A stretch of 57,943 nt of DNA from JAENVT01 sp040006755 (GTDB taxonomy: Bacteria > Actinomycetota > Acidimicrobiia > Acidimicrobiales > Ilumatobacteraceae): the NCBI GenBank assembly GCA_040006755.1, contig JBDTWJ010000002.1, positions 1 to 57,943 of the forward strand, given 5' to 3'. Positions 24,773-33,185 of this stretch are shown here, in pieces; position 1 is the first letter of the stretch; each line of letters begins with the position of its first letter. Below the pieces are notes generated by a model, which saw only the letters and a list, made by a program, of their open reading frames with translations, was not told the DNA's origin and ran no database searches. The position numbers and the translations under genes were made by a program.

Positions 24773-26200
24773 TCAGCTATCCAGATTTGCCATGACGTGC
24801 TTGACCCGGGTGTAGTCCTCGAGCGAGTAGGCCGACAGGTCTTTGCCGTAACCCGACTTCTTGAACCCGCCGTGGGGCATCTCGGCGACGAGGGGAATGT
24901 GGGTGTTGATCCACACGCAGCCGAAGTCGAGACGCTTCGCCATGCGCATCGCGCGACCGAAGTCTTTGGTCCACACGCTCGACGCCAGGCCGTACTCGAC
25001 CCCGTTCGCCCAGCTGACGGCCTCGTCCTCGTCGGTGAACTGCTGCACGGTGATGACCGGCCCGAAGATCTCGTTCTGGATCATCTCGTCGTCCTGATGC
25101 AGCCCGCTGATGACTGTCGGCTCGAAGAAATAGCCGTTGCGTGACACCGAGTGGCCGCCGGCCGCAACGCTGGCGTGATCAGGTACGCGGCCGACCATAC
25201 CTCCAACGCGTCCGAACTGGTCGGAGTTGTTGACCGGGCCGTACAACACGTCTTCGTTGTCGGGCATTCCGGTCTGTGTGCCCTTGGCCTGTTCGGCAAG
25301 CGCTGCGACGAAGTCGTTGTAGACCCGAGGCCCTGCGAGCACGCGGGTGGCAGCGGTGCAGTCCTGACCGGCGTTGAAGTATCCCGCGATCGCGATCCCC
25401 TCGGCAGCTGCGGCGATGTCGGCATCGTCGAAGACCACCACCGGCGCCTTGCCGCCGAGTTCGAGATGACAGCGCTTGAGGCTCTGTGCCGCCGCGGCCG
25501 CTACCTCTTGGCCCGCGCGGACGGAGCCCGTCACGCTGATCATGGCCGGGATTTCGTGCACCGCCATGGCCCGACCGGTGTCGCGGTCGCCGCACACGAC
25601 GTTGAAGACTCCCGCGGGGAAGAACTCCGCGGCGATCTCGGCCAACAAGGTAGTGCTTGCGGGCGTCGTGTCGCTCGGCTTCAGCACGACCGCGTTGCCG
25701 GCCGCCAATGCGGGCCCGAACTTCCACACCGCCATCATCATCGGGTAGTTCCACGGCGCGACCTGAGCGCAGACTCCAATCGACTCGCGGCGGATGAACG
25801 AGGTCATGTTGTGCATGTACTCGCCGGCGCTCTTGCCCTCGAGGTGACGAGCCGCGGTGGCGAAGAAGCGGATCTGGTCGACCATCGGCGGGATCTCTTC
25901 GCTGCGCGTCAGGTGAATCGGCTTGCCGGTGTTCTCGACCTCCAACCCGATCAGCTCGTCGGCGCGCGACTCAACAGCGTCGGCGAGACGGAACAGCGCC
26001 AGCGATCGCTCGCTGGGCGTCGTGTCGCGCCACGACTCGTAGGCTGCGGCAGCCGCCTGCATGGCATCGTCGACGTCGCCGGGACCCGACAATGGCGCCG
26101 TTGCATACTGCTCGCCCGTGGCCGGATTGATCACCGGAGTCGTGCGACCATCGCCCGCGTCGACGTACTTGCCGTTGATGAAGTTCTGGAACGCCTGCAT
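24773..26200 (-). CDS. Aminobutyraldehyde-type aldehyde dehydrogenase
   Basis: This is a 475-residue NAD(P)-dependent aldehyde dehydrogenase. The catalytic Cys lies in NAGQDCTAATRV and the general-base Glu in HLELGGKAPVVVFDDADI. The cofactor segment is ISVTGSVRAGQEVA. The opening FQNFINGKYVDAGDGRTTPV and the overall pattern resemble PatD/Prr gamma-aminobutyraldehyde dehydrogenases, which turn 4-aminobutanal from putrescine into GABA. The neighbouring pot genes and amine oxidase agree. The start chosen is ATG at 26200; the frame further upstream is the shadow of the next regulator. It follows that regulator by 56 bp. Confidence 0.9.
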   Translation of the reverse strand: MQAFQNFINGKYVDAGDGRTTPVINPATGEQYATAPLSGPGDVDDAMQAAAAAYESWRDTTPSERSLALFRLADAVESRADELIGLEVENTGKPIHLTRSEEIPPMVDQIRFFATAARHLEGKSAGEYMHNMTSFIRRESIGVCAQVAPWNYPMMMAVWKFGPALAAGNAVVLKPSDTTPASTTLLAEIAAEFFPAGVFNVVCGDRDTGRAMAVHEIPAMISVTGSVRAGQEVAAAAAQSLKRCHLELGGKAPVVVFDDADIAAAAEGIAIAGYFNAGQDCTAATRVLAGPRVYNDFVAALAEQAKGTQTGMPDNEDVLYGPVNNSDQFGRVGGMVGRVPDHASVAAGGHSVSRNGYFFEPTVISGLHQDDEMIQNEIFGPVITVQQFTDEDEAVSWANGVEYGLASSVWTKDFGRAMRMAKRLDFGCVWINTHIPLVAEMPHGGFKKSGYGKDLSAYSLEDYTRVKHVMANLDS

Positions 26201-26256
26201 GCTCTCGATCCCCTTGTGGCGCGTTCGCCTCGTTGCGAACGACAGTCGATCTTGAC

Positions 26257-26703
26257 CTATCCGATTACGGGACGCAACACGAACTTGCTCTCGGTTCGAG
26301 CGACGCCACCCTCGGCTTTCAACCATCGAATGAAACCGTCGAGTCCCTCCGCGCCGACGCAATCGACGATCACCGTGTAGTCGGCCGGCCCCGTCACGTA
26401 CAGGGCAAGCTCGACTTCGTCGCGTTCCGCGAGCCTCGCCTCGAACTCGGCAGGATCTCCGCCGGCAGGGAGGCTGACGTCGATGACGGCGCGCACGTTG
26501 CGACCGAGAGCGGCAGGATCGATGGTTGCGCGGTAGTTGCGAATGATTCCAGCGGCCTCCAAGCGACGGACGCGATCGGCGACCGAGCTCGATGCCATGT
26601 GCACGGCATCGGCCAGATCGCGCCAGCTGATTCGACCGTGATTCTGCAGGATATCGATGATTCGACGGTCAACTGCGTCTACAACCACGCTTTGCTCGGT
26701 CAT
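26257..26703 (-). CDS. Lrp/AsnC family regulator, AldR-like
   Basis: This protein of about 148 residues starts at ATG 26703 (MTEQSVVVDAVDRRIIDIL); ATG 26721 is six codons upstream. The HTH is RISWRDLADAVHMASSSVADRVRRLEAAGI (listed here as two parts: RISWRDLADAVHMASSS and VADRVRRLEAAGI). The RAM domain covers VRAVIDVSLPAGGDPAEFEA and LALYVTGPADYTVIVD. It is divergent from alanine dehydrogenase with 63 bp between, the same arrangement as mycobacterial aldR-ald, in which AldR responds to alanine. It also reads towards the aminoaldehyde dehydrogenase on its own strand and could influence it. Confidence 0.9.
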   Translation of the reverse strand: MTEQSVVVDAVDRRIIDILQNHGRISWRDLADAVHMASSSVADRVRRLEAAGIIRNYRATIDPAALGRNVRAVIDVSLPAGGDPAEFEARLAERDEVELALYVTGPADYTVIVDCVGAEGLDGFIRWLKAEGGVARTESKFVLRPVIG

Positions 26704-26728
26704 TCTCGCATTCTGCCGCACTATTGGG

Positions 26729-26740
26729 CGTTGATCAACG
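26729..26740. promoter_or_regulatory. 12-bp palindrome between aldR-like gene and ald
   Basis: CGTTGATCAACG is a perfect 12-base palindrome, 26 bp from the regulator start and 26 bp before the ald ATG. Lrp/AsnC proteins bind such short dyads, and this is the only one in the 63-bp gap. It is the likely operator through which the regulator controls both its own gene and ald. Confidence 0.6.
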
Positions 26741-26766
26741 GTCGCATCCGGCGCAAGATTCGACCC

Positions 26767-27897
26767 ATGACCTCACCCGTGATCAAGACCGTCGGCGTGC
26801 CCAAGGAAATCAAGAACAACGAGTACCGAGTGGCAATGACACCTGACGGCGTTCGCGAGTTCGAACGGCTTGGAATCAACGTGTTCGTCGAGACGGGCGC
26901 AGGCGTCGGCGCCAGCTTCAGCGATGCCGACTACCGCTCTGCAGGCGCAGACATCGTCCCGACCGCGGCCGATGCGTGGGCCCAGCAGATGGTCGTGAAG
27001 GTCAAGGAGCCGAAGGAAGACGAGTTCAGGTTCCTGCGAGCCGATCTCACGTTGTTCACGTATCTGCACCTCGCGGCGTACCCGGTCGTGGCACAGGCGC
27101 TCATCGATTCACGCTGCACAGGCCTCGCATACGAGACAGTGCAACTCGACAGCGGTGCCCTTCCGCTGCTGGCACCGATGAGCGAGGTCGCCGGGCGCCT
27201 GGCACCCCAGATCGGGGCGCACTACCTCGAGCGTCACAACGGCGGCCGCGGCGTGCTGATGGGCGGCGCGCCCGGCGTGCAACCTGCCAAGGTCGTCGTG
27301 CTTGGTGCGGGCAACGTCGGATGGAACTCGGCGTGGATCGCCGCGGGCATGGAGGCCGAAGTGGTTCTGTTCGACAAAAATCTCGATCGTCTGCGATGGG
27401 TCGATCAGATCAACAAGGGTCGCATCGTCACGCTTGCATCCAACCGTGGCGCGCTCGAGCGCAACATCGCCGACGCTGATCTGGTGATCGGTGCTGTGCT
27501 GGTGGCCGGTGGGCGTGCTCCGGTCGTTGTCACCGAAGACATGGTGCGAACGATGAAGCTCGGCGCAGTCATCGTCGACGTCGCGATCGACCAAGGCGGT
27601 TGCATCGAGACCATCCACGAGACAACACACAACGACCCTGTGTACGAAGTGCATGGCGTGTTGCACTACGGCGTCGGCAATATGCCGGGCGCTGTGCCCC
27701 ACACGAGCACGTACGCGCTCACGAACGCCACCCTCCCTTACCAGCTCGAGGTCGCCATTCATGGTGCCGCAGGTGGATGCCGTCGCGACCCCGCACTGTC
27801 GCATGGGCTCAATACCTACAGCGGTCAGGTCACCAACGCACCGGTTGCCGAGTTTCTCGGAACACCCTTCATCGACCCACTCGCTGCGTTGAACTGA
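26767..27897 (+). CDS. ald: Alanine dehydrogenase
   Basis: Ald interconverts L-alanine and pyruvate plus ammonia with NAD. The 376-residue protein has the N-terminal IGVPKEIKNNEYRV-type block (here TVGVPKEIKNNEYRVAMTP), the catalytic lysine in VVKVKEPKEDEF, the catalytic histidine in FTYLHLAAYP, and the Rossmann loop VVVLGAGNVGWNSA. The expected Ser/Ala at the usual glycine-rich tail is Gly-Asn-Val-Gly-Trp, a conservative change. The C-terminal VGNMPGAVPHTSTYALTNAT is diagnostic. It may be followed by the P450 in the same transcript (24-bp gap). Confidence 0.96.
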   Translation: MTSPVIKTVGVPKEIKNNEYRVAMTPDGVREFERLGINVFVETGAGVGASFSDADYRSAGADIVPTAADAWAQQMVVKVKEPKEDEFRFLRADLTLFTYLHLAAYPVVAQALIDSRCTGLAYETVQLDSGALPLLAPMSEVAGRLAPQIGAHYLERHNGGRGVLMGGAPGVQPAKVVVLGAGNVGWNSAWIAAGMEAEVVLFDKNLDRLRWVDQINKGRIVTLASNRGALERNIADADLVIGAVLVAGGRAPVVVTEDMVRTMKLGAVIVDVAIDQGGCIETIHETTHNDPVYEVHGVLHYGVGNMPGAVPHTSTYALTNATLPYQLEVAIHGAAGGCRRDPALSHGLNTYSGQVTNAPVAEFLGTPFIDPLAALN

Positions 27898-27921
27898 CTC
27901 ATCCCGACATAGCGTCTCGGC

Positions 27922-29133
27922 ATGGCAACGCTCGCGTCAGAACTCGACCTACCCGAGATTCTCGACGGCTCGTTCGATCAACGGTTCGCGCGACGCATGG
28001 CGTTGGATCCCGATCAATGGATTGTTCGCAACATGTTCGGCTATGCGGTGGTGCGTTACGAGGATGTCACCGCGATTCTTCGCGACAAGCGCTGGCACAG
28101 CGCCGTCAGCAAGATTCCAGAGCTGATGGGGATCACGAACCCGCAGTTCCTCGAACGTCAGCAGGTCAGCATCCTTTCCGCCGAGGGCGACGTGCATCTC
28201 CGGCTCCGCCGCCTCGTCGCCCAGGCGTTCTCGCCTCGCGCAGCAGACCGCCTTCGACCGTTCATGCGGGAGGTGATCAACGGGCTCATCGACAAGGTTG
28301 CCGCTGCCGGCCTTGCCGACTTCGCGACCGACATCTGCGAGCCCTATCCGATTCCGATCATTTGCGAACTGCTCGGCGCGCCGAAGAAGGATTGGCAGTT
28401 GTTCAGCCGTTGGGCGGGCGACATCTTGGAGATCTTCTCGGTCGACGTCGTCGACAAGATCGATCTCATCATCAAGACGCAGGACGAGCTCGGCGACTAC
28501 ACACGAGGGCTCATCGCCGAACGGCGAAACAAACCGGCCGACGACCTCTTGACCGATCTCATCGCCGCAGAGGAAGCCGGCGACAAGCTGAGCAACGACG
28601 AGTTGGTGATGATGGTCAATGCGGTCATTGTCGGCGGCACCGACACGACGCGCAACCAGTTGGGATGCGCTGTGTCGTTGCTCGCCAACCACCCCGATCA
28701 GTGGGCGCTGCTGGCCGAGCGGCCGGAGTTGGCGCCTCGTGCCGTCGAGGAGTCGATGCGCTACTTCGGCGCAGTGCGAGGCACGGCACGCTTCGCCAGT
28801 TGCGACATCGAGTACCGCGACGTGTTGTTCCCTGCGGGCACGTTCATTGCCGTGGGATTGGCGGAGGCCAACCGTGATCTCGCGGTGTTCCGCGAGCCGG
28901 AGGCCTTCGACATCACGTCGGACCCGTCTGGTCAACCACAGTTGACGTTCGGTTCCGGCATCCACTACTGCCTCGGCGCCGCGCTGGCGCGCGCCGAACT
29001 TCAGGAGGCACTGCCGTTGCTTGCTCAACGCATGCCAAAGCTGGCAATCGACGGCGACATCACGTGGAAGCCAGAAGGTGTCGGCATCTTCGGTCCCGCC
29101 CGCATGCCGATCACGTTTGCCGCAGGTAACTGA
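27922..29133 (+). CDS. Cytochrome P450
   Basis: This is a 403-residue soluble P450 monooxygenase. The heme loop FGSGIHYCLGAALA carries the thiolate Cys350. The I-helix oxygen-activation motif is GGTDTT at 238-243, and the K-helix ExxR is EESMR (Glu277, Arg280). It resembles actinobacterial CYP families that hydroxylate small lipids, terpenes or sterols. No ferredoxin or reductase gene is adjacent, so it must use partners from elsewhere. It follows ald by 24 bp. The substrate cannot be stated. Confidence 0.93.
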   Translation: MATLASELDLPEILDGSFDQRFARRMALDPDQWIVRNMFGYAVVRYEDVTAILRDKRWHSAVSKIPELMGITNPQFLERQQVSILSAEGDVHLRLRRLVAQAFSPRAADRLRPFMREVINGLIDKVAAAGLADFATDICEPYPIPIICELLGAPKKDWQLFSRWAGDILEIFSVDVVDKIDLIIKTQDELGDYTRGLIAERRNKPADDLLTDLIAAEEAGDKLSNDELVMMVNAVIVGGTDTTRNQLGCAVSLLANHPDQWALLAERPELAPRAVEESMRYFGAVRGTARFASCDIEYRDVLFPAGTFIAVGLAEANRDLAVFREPEAFDITSDPSGQPQLTFGSGIHYCLGAALARAELQEALPLLAQRMPKLAIDGDITWKPEGVGIFGPARMPITFAAGN

Positions 29134-29146
29134 CACTCTGTTCGAG

Positions 29147-29566
29147 TTACCTGCTCACCATCCCGTACGCGTACGTCGGCTTGACGGTCACTATGGCCCG
29201 CTTGTCGTCGACCATCACCTTGCGATACTCGTCCCAATCGGGATGCTCACCAACAACTGCTCGGTAGTAGGCGACCAGCTCGTCTACGACCGGATCATCC
29301 GGCTTGCTCGCAACGGCTGACAACTCGGCGTCGCCGTCGATCACGACGTACGCCCAAAAATCTTCGCGAGTCACGTACAAGGATGCCAGCGGGGAGCGAC
29401 TGAGGTTGAAGTACTTGGCGCGATTCGCCGTGATCGAGACCTTGATCACGCCGTCGACGACGCCGTACGTGATGTTGGAGAGCTGCGGCCTACCGTCTCG
29501 TCGCTGGGTGACCAGCACTCCGTTCTTGTGTTCGGCAGCGAAGTCCAGTGCTTCAGAAATTTCCAT
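29147..29566 (-). CDS. PPOX-class F420/FMN-dependent oxidoreductase
   Basis: This 139-residue split-barrel protein has VLVTQRRDGRPQLSNITYGV, IKVSITANRAKYFNLSRSPL and REDFWAYVVIDGDAELS. These are the hallmarks of the PPOX class in actinobacteria, many of which use F420 and reduce small quinone- or ketone-like substrates. The start is ATG at 29566 (MEISEALDFAAEHKN). It is convergent with the P450 (13 bp between stops) and follows murF by 38 bp on the same strand. Confidence 0.88.
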   Translation of the reverse strand: MEISEALDFAAEHKNGVLVTQRRDGRPQLSNITYGVVDGVIKVSITANRAKYFNLSRSPLASLYVTREDFWAYVVIDGDAELSAVASKPDDPVVDELVAYYRAVVGEHPDWDEYRKVMVDDKRAIVTVKPTYAYGMVSR

Positions 29567-29604
29567 GACGACGACAACGCTCCGTCGTGCCTCGGTGTTC
29601 CCGA

Positions 29605-30900
29605 TCAACGGGCTATCAGGACCGCGGCGAGCTTTTCGAGCCCGGCCACTCGGCTTCCTTTCACGAGTACGGCGTCGTCGCCGGAGAGCAACCCCAGGGC
29701 AGCTGCAACATCGACTGCCTGTTCGACTCCGTAGAGGTCGGTACCAATTGCAATCACCTCGACCCCGCGCTCGGCCGCGTACCGGGCGATCGCGAGATGT
29801 TCGATTGCTGGATTGCTGATCTCGGCCATCACACCGAGCAGCGCCACCCGCCGAAGTGCCGGCAGGTCGACCAGCGCGTCGATGGCTGCGCGCATTGATG
29901 TGGGATTGGCGTTGTACGAGTCGTTGAGGATGATCGCGCCCGACACGGCACGTTCGACCTGCATTCGCATCGCGGTCAAGCCCACGTTCGACAGCACGGC
30001 CGCGCCGGCCGACACGTCGCCGCCGACTGCACCGACGCAAGCCAACGCTGCCGCTGCGTTCAGCACCATGTGCCGACCACTGACCGCGAGACGCACCTCT
30101 GCACTGCCCCAGGGTGTGTCGACGACGAACGATGGCCTCGCCAATTCATCCAACGCGACATCCCGTACGCGTACATCGGCGTCGCCGGACTCGCCGAACA
30201 GCAAACACTCGGCCGACGTCCGGCCACTCATTGACCGAACGCGATGATCGTCGGCATTGAGGATCGCCATTCCATCCGCCGGCAGCGCCTCGATGAGCTC
30301 AGCCTTCGCCTGCGCAACACCCTCGATGCCGTCGACGCGGTCGCTGTGGGCCTCGGCGACGCGGGTGACAACGCCGATCTTCGGCATCGCAATGCGACAC
30401 AACGCCTGGATCTCGCCGAACCCGCGCATACCCATCTCCAACACCATCACCTCGGTGTCGTCGGGAGTGTTGATGATGCTGATAGGCAGGCCCTGCTCGT
30501 TGTTGAAACTGCGTTCGTTTGCCCCTGTTCGGCGGCTCGCGGCCAACGCCGCCCACGCCAGGTCCTTGGTACTGGTCTTGCCGACTGATCCGGTGATGCC
30601 GATCACGATGCCGGCGAACGATCGGCGGCGATCTGCTCCGAGATCCATCAACGCCCGTAGTGTGTCGTCGACCTCGATCGCCGTCCCCCCAACGGCGGAT
30701 CGAGATGTGAGGTAGGCGGACGCGCCGGCGCTCAACGCGTCGTCGATGAAGGCGTGACCATCGCGCTCAGCGACCAGAGGCACGAACAGCTGGCCGGCGC
30801 GCAGTGTGCGAGAGTCGAAACCGGCGCTATCGATGTCTACGTCGGGGCCGACCAATCGGCCACCGGTTGCAGCAGCGACATCGCTTGCCCTGAATCGCAT
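29605..30900 (-). CDS. murF: UDP-MurNAc-tripeptide:D-Ala-D-Ala ligase
   Basis: MurF adds D-Ala-D-Ala to the UDP-MurNAc tripeptide, completing the cytoplasmic peptidoglycan precursor. The 431-residue protein has the Mur ATP site GITGSVGKTSTK (101-112), SFNNEQGLPISIINTP, VLEMGMRGFGEI, the HxxR-region AEAHSDRVDG, and ILNDSYNANPTSMRAAI. The true start is ATG at 30900 (MRFRASDVAAATGG); the longer frame from 31395 is the shadow of ddl. Its substrate D-Ala-D-Ala is made by the divergent ddl, 27 bp away. Confidence 0.95.
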   Translation of the reverse strand: MRFRASDVAAATGGRLVGPDVDIDSAGFDSRTLRAGQLFVPLVAERDGHAFIDDALSAGASAYLTSRSAVGGTAIEVDDTLRALMDLGADRRRSFAGIVIGITGSVGKTSTKDLAWAALAASRRTGANERSFNNEQGLPISIINTPDDTEVMVLEMGMRGFGEIQALCRIAMPKIGVVTRVAEAHSDRVDGIEGVAQAKAELIEALPADGMAILNADDHRVRSMSGRTSAECLLFGESGDADVRVRDVALDELARPSFVVDTPWGSAEVRLAVSGRHMVLNAAAALACVGAVGGDVSAGAAVLSNVGLTAMRMQVERAVSGAIILNDSYNANPTSMRAAIDALVDLPALRRVALLGVMAEISNPAIEHLAIARYAAERGVEVIAIGTDLYGVEQAVDVAAALGLLSGDDAVLVKGSRVAGLEKLAAVLIAR

Positions 30901-30927
30901 CGCCGCACACGGTACCGTCGGGGCAGC

Positions 30928-31995
30928 ATGGGAACAGGCGATCGAATCAAGCTGGTGGTGTTGTTCGGCGGCCAGTCGGCCGAGCACGACGTCAGCTGCA
31001 CCACCGCGGCGCACGTGCTGCGCGCCGCCGATTCCGCCAAGTACGACATCACGCCGGTGGGGATATCCCGCGATGGAGCCTGGGCGATCTCGGATGGCGC
31101 GCAATTGGCGCTCGCCAGCGGACCAACGGCAATACCTGACTCTCTCGACCCGACCGGCACCGCGATCATGCCCGCGGACGTGATCTCCGAGACCACGCGC
31201 ACCGTTGTCGTGCCGTTGCTGCACGGCCCGATGGGCGAAGACGGCACGGTGCAGGGTCTGCTCGAGCTGGCCAACATTCCCTATGTGGGCTCGGGAGTGC
31301 TGGGCTCTGCGTTGTCGATGGACAAGGCGATGGCCAAGCAGGTGCTGTCGGCCAACGGAGTCGAGCAGGCCCGTTACCGGGCGTTCCGTGCCCACGAGAT
31401 CACACCGGCCCTGCCCGCGAAGTTGGCCGCCGAGCTCGCACTACCGCTGTTCGTCAAGCCCGCCAACATGGGTTCGTCGGTCGGCGTGTCGAAGGCCAAG
31501 ACCGTCGAGGATGTCCGCGACGCAATCGACTCCGCGCTGACGTACGACGAGTGGGTCGTGGTCGAGGAAGCTGTCGTCGGCCGCGAGATCGAGGTGGCGG
31601 TGCTGGGCAATCTGGAGCCGCGAGCCAGTCTTCCCGGCGAGATCGTTCCGGGCGCCGAGTTCTACGACTACGCCGACAAGTACCTCGACGAAGGGTCGCA
31701 GACATTGGTTCCGGCGCCGCTGACAACCGAGCAGGCCGACTCGGTGCGGGCCATGGCGGTGCAGGTGTTCAAGGTGCTGCGATGCGAGGGGCTTGCCCGA
31801 GTCGACTTCTTCTTCGAAGAACACGGACGAGGGTTCATCTGCAACGAGGTCAACACGATGCCCGGGTTCACACCAATCTCGATGTATCCGAAGATGTGGA
31901 TAGCCAGCGGGTTGTCGTATCCGGAGTTGATCGACGAGTTGGTGAGCCTCGCAATCGAGCGCCACGGCCGCCAACGCCGCAACACCGCGCACTGA
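30928..31995 (+). CDS. ddl: D-alanine-D-alanine ligase
   Basis: Ddl joins two D-alanines with ATP. The 355-residue ATP-grasp enzyme has VVLFGGQSAEHDVSCTTA, LHGPMGEDGTVQGLLELA (with the serine/glutamate contacts of the first D-Ala site), YVGSGVLGSALSMDKAMAK, KPANMGSSVGVSK, and the metal ligands in ARVDFFF and ICNEVNTMPGFT. The start is ATG at 30928. It is divergent from murF. The length and the GFTPISMYPKMW tail fit the vanilla Ddl family rather than VanA-type ligases. Confidence 0.96.
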   Translation: MGTGDRIKLVVLFGGQSAEHDVSCTTAAHVLRAADSAKYDITPVGISRDGAWAISDGAQLALASGPTAIPDSLDPTGTAIMPADVISETTRTVVVPLLHGPMGEDGTVQGLLELANIPYVGSGVLGSALSMDKAMAKQVLSANGVEQARYRAFRAHEITPALPAKLAAELALPLFVKPANMGSSVGVSKAKTVEDVRDAIDSALTYDEWVVVEEAVVGREIEVAVLGNLEPRASLPGEIVPGAEFYDYADKYLDEGSQTLVPAPLTTEQADSVRAMAVQVFKVLRCEGLARVDFFFEEHGRGFICNEVNTMPGFTPISMYPKMWIASGLSYPELIDELVSLAIERHGRQRRNTAH

Positions 31996-32014
31996 CACCT
32001 CGACGGGCGCGTCG

Positions 32015-32953
32015 TCAACCAGCGGGCATATCGGGATAGTCGGCGTGGTTCAGCACCCACCCCGGCCGCGACGAGAAGTCGACTCGGGGCGGGCAGAAGA
32101 TGTCGATCAGCTGGTGACGGTGGTCGTCGACGCCTTGGCTGGTGTGCACCGTGGGCGGCGGAATGACGATCAATGCAGGGCTGGTGCACCGTTGATGTTC
32201 ATCGCCACGCCAATCGGCCATGTTGGTCGTCCAAGGCGTCCGGATGTGATGCACGTAGTCGCCGTCGATCTGCAGCGAGAGTTGCTCGAAATCGTCATGG
32301 AAGTGTGGCGACATCTTTGCCGGGTTGCGCGCCCCCGGATCGGCAGGGATCACATTGACCATGACGGTGCTGCACCGGAAGATGTTGCCGAATCTCGACG
32401 GATCGACGGGAGCATCTGCGAGCCGGTAGACACGAAGCTGATCGCCGGTCGGTGCCGGCGGCCAAGGCGCAAACGCCGCGGCGTGCGGGTGCGGCTCGGC
32501 ATGCGCCGAGGCGTTACGCGCGCCGTCGACGAGATCGGTCGCTCGATTGGAGAAGACCCGAACCACGGTTCCCGGCGAGGTGACGACCACTTCGCTGGCA
32601 CCTGGCGGCACGACGACGACCGCGTCGTCGTCGACAGACACCTGTTGTTCGCCGGCAACGATGTCGACATGTGCAGCCGGCAACGAGGGCGTCGAGACGA
32701 GCACCGTGACGTACTCGTCGGGTTGATCATGACGCGACAACTTCTCCCCCGCCTCGCACACGGAATAGATCAGACAGCTCGTCTCCGTGCGTACACACCA
32801 CGACCGTGTGCCGAGTGTCGTGAGCTCGTCGGGTTCGATCTTCGAGAATTCGAAGTACTCCGGCGGCGCAGCGATGTCGGCAGCTGTCGCTGTACGCGTG
32901 GTTGTTTGCGTGCCGGCGAGCTGAGACCGTGGATCGTTCGGGTCGTATGGCAT
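32015..32953 (-). CDS. Cupin-fold protein of unknown function
   Basis: This 312-residue bicupin has two jelly-roll halves. The first holds ETSCLIYSVCEAGEKLSRHD and the strand VVVVPPGASEVVV. The second holds the metal-site pattern SPHFHDDFEQLSLQIDGDYV with two histidines and a glutamate, then VIPPPTVHTSQGVDDHRHQL with more histidines. The presumed metal site is therefore in the C-terminal half. ATG at 32953 (MPYDPNDPRSQL) is chosen; ATG at 32977 is eight codons upstream. No enzyme family is recognised. It stands convergent to ddl. Confidence 0.72.
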   Translation of the reverse strand: MPYDPNDPRSQLAGTQTTTRTATAADIAAPPEYFEFSKIEPDELTTLGTRSWCVRTETSCLIYSVCEAGEKLSRHDQPDEYVTVLVSTPSLPAAHVDIVAGEQQVSVDDDAVVVVPPGASEVVVTSPGTVVRVFSNRATDLVDGARNASAHAEPHPHAAAFAPWPPAPTGDQLRVYRLADAPVDPSRFGNIFRCSTVMVNVIPADPGARNPAKMSPHFHDDFEQLSLQIDGDYVHHIRTPWTTNMADWRGDEHQRCTSPALIVIPPPTVHTSQGVDDHRHQLIDIFCPPRVDFSSRPGWVLNHADYPDMPAG

Positions 32954-33031
32954 CGTCACAAGTCTGGCGCGTCGCACAACGCATGGCGTGCTCCGAGCGA
33001 ACGGTAGCCCCCGTCGTCACCATTGACCACG

Positions 33032-33078
33032 AGGCAAGTCACCAAAAATCCGCTCGTGCCGGAGATGCGGTGACTTGC
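33032..33078. repeat. Short palindromic repeat, copy 1
   Basis: The element contains a perfect 11-bp inverted repeat, GGCAAGTCACC at 33033-33043 and GGTGACTTGCC at 33069-33079, around a 25-base middle with CGTGCCGGAGAT. A second copy lies 107 bp away in the same orientation, and the two agree at 36 of 47 positions. It resembles a REP-like interspersed element. It lies between the cupin gene start (32953) and the tetR end (33185). Confidence 0.7.
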
Positions 33079-33138
33079 CGGTAGAGGCTGCGGCGCGGAC
33101 AATCTCACCGCGATCCTCACCGCCACTCACACTGGGCG

Positions 33139-33185
33139 AGGCACGTCACGAAATATTCGGTGGTGCCGGAGAATCGGTACCTGGC
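33139..33185. repeat. Short palindromic repeat, copy 2 (degenerate)
   Basis: This copy aligns with 33032-33078 with 11 mismatches. The shared core is GTGCCGGAGA. The outer inverted repeat is broken here, but an inner ATTC/GAAT pair around GGTGGTGCCGGA remains. It ends against the last base of the tetR gene and may be a terminator for it. Confidence 0.6.

Noticed and set aside
30901..31395. N-terminal extension of murF by 165 residues
   Set aside because: The extension is antisense to ddl and lacks any Mur motif; MRFRASDV is the normal MurF start.
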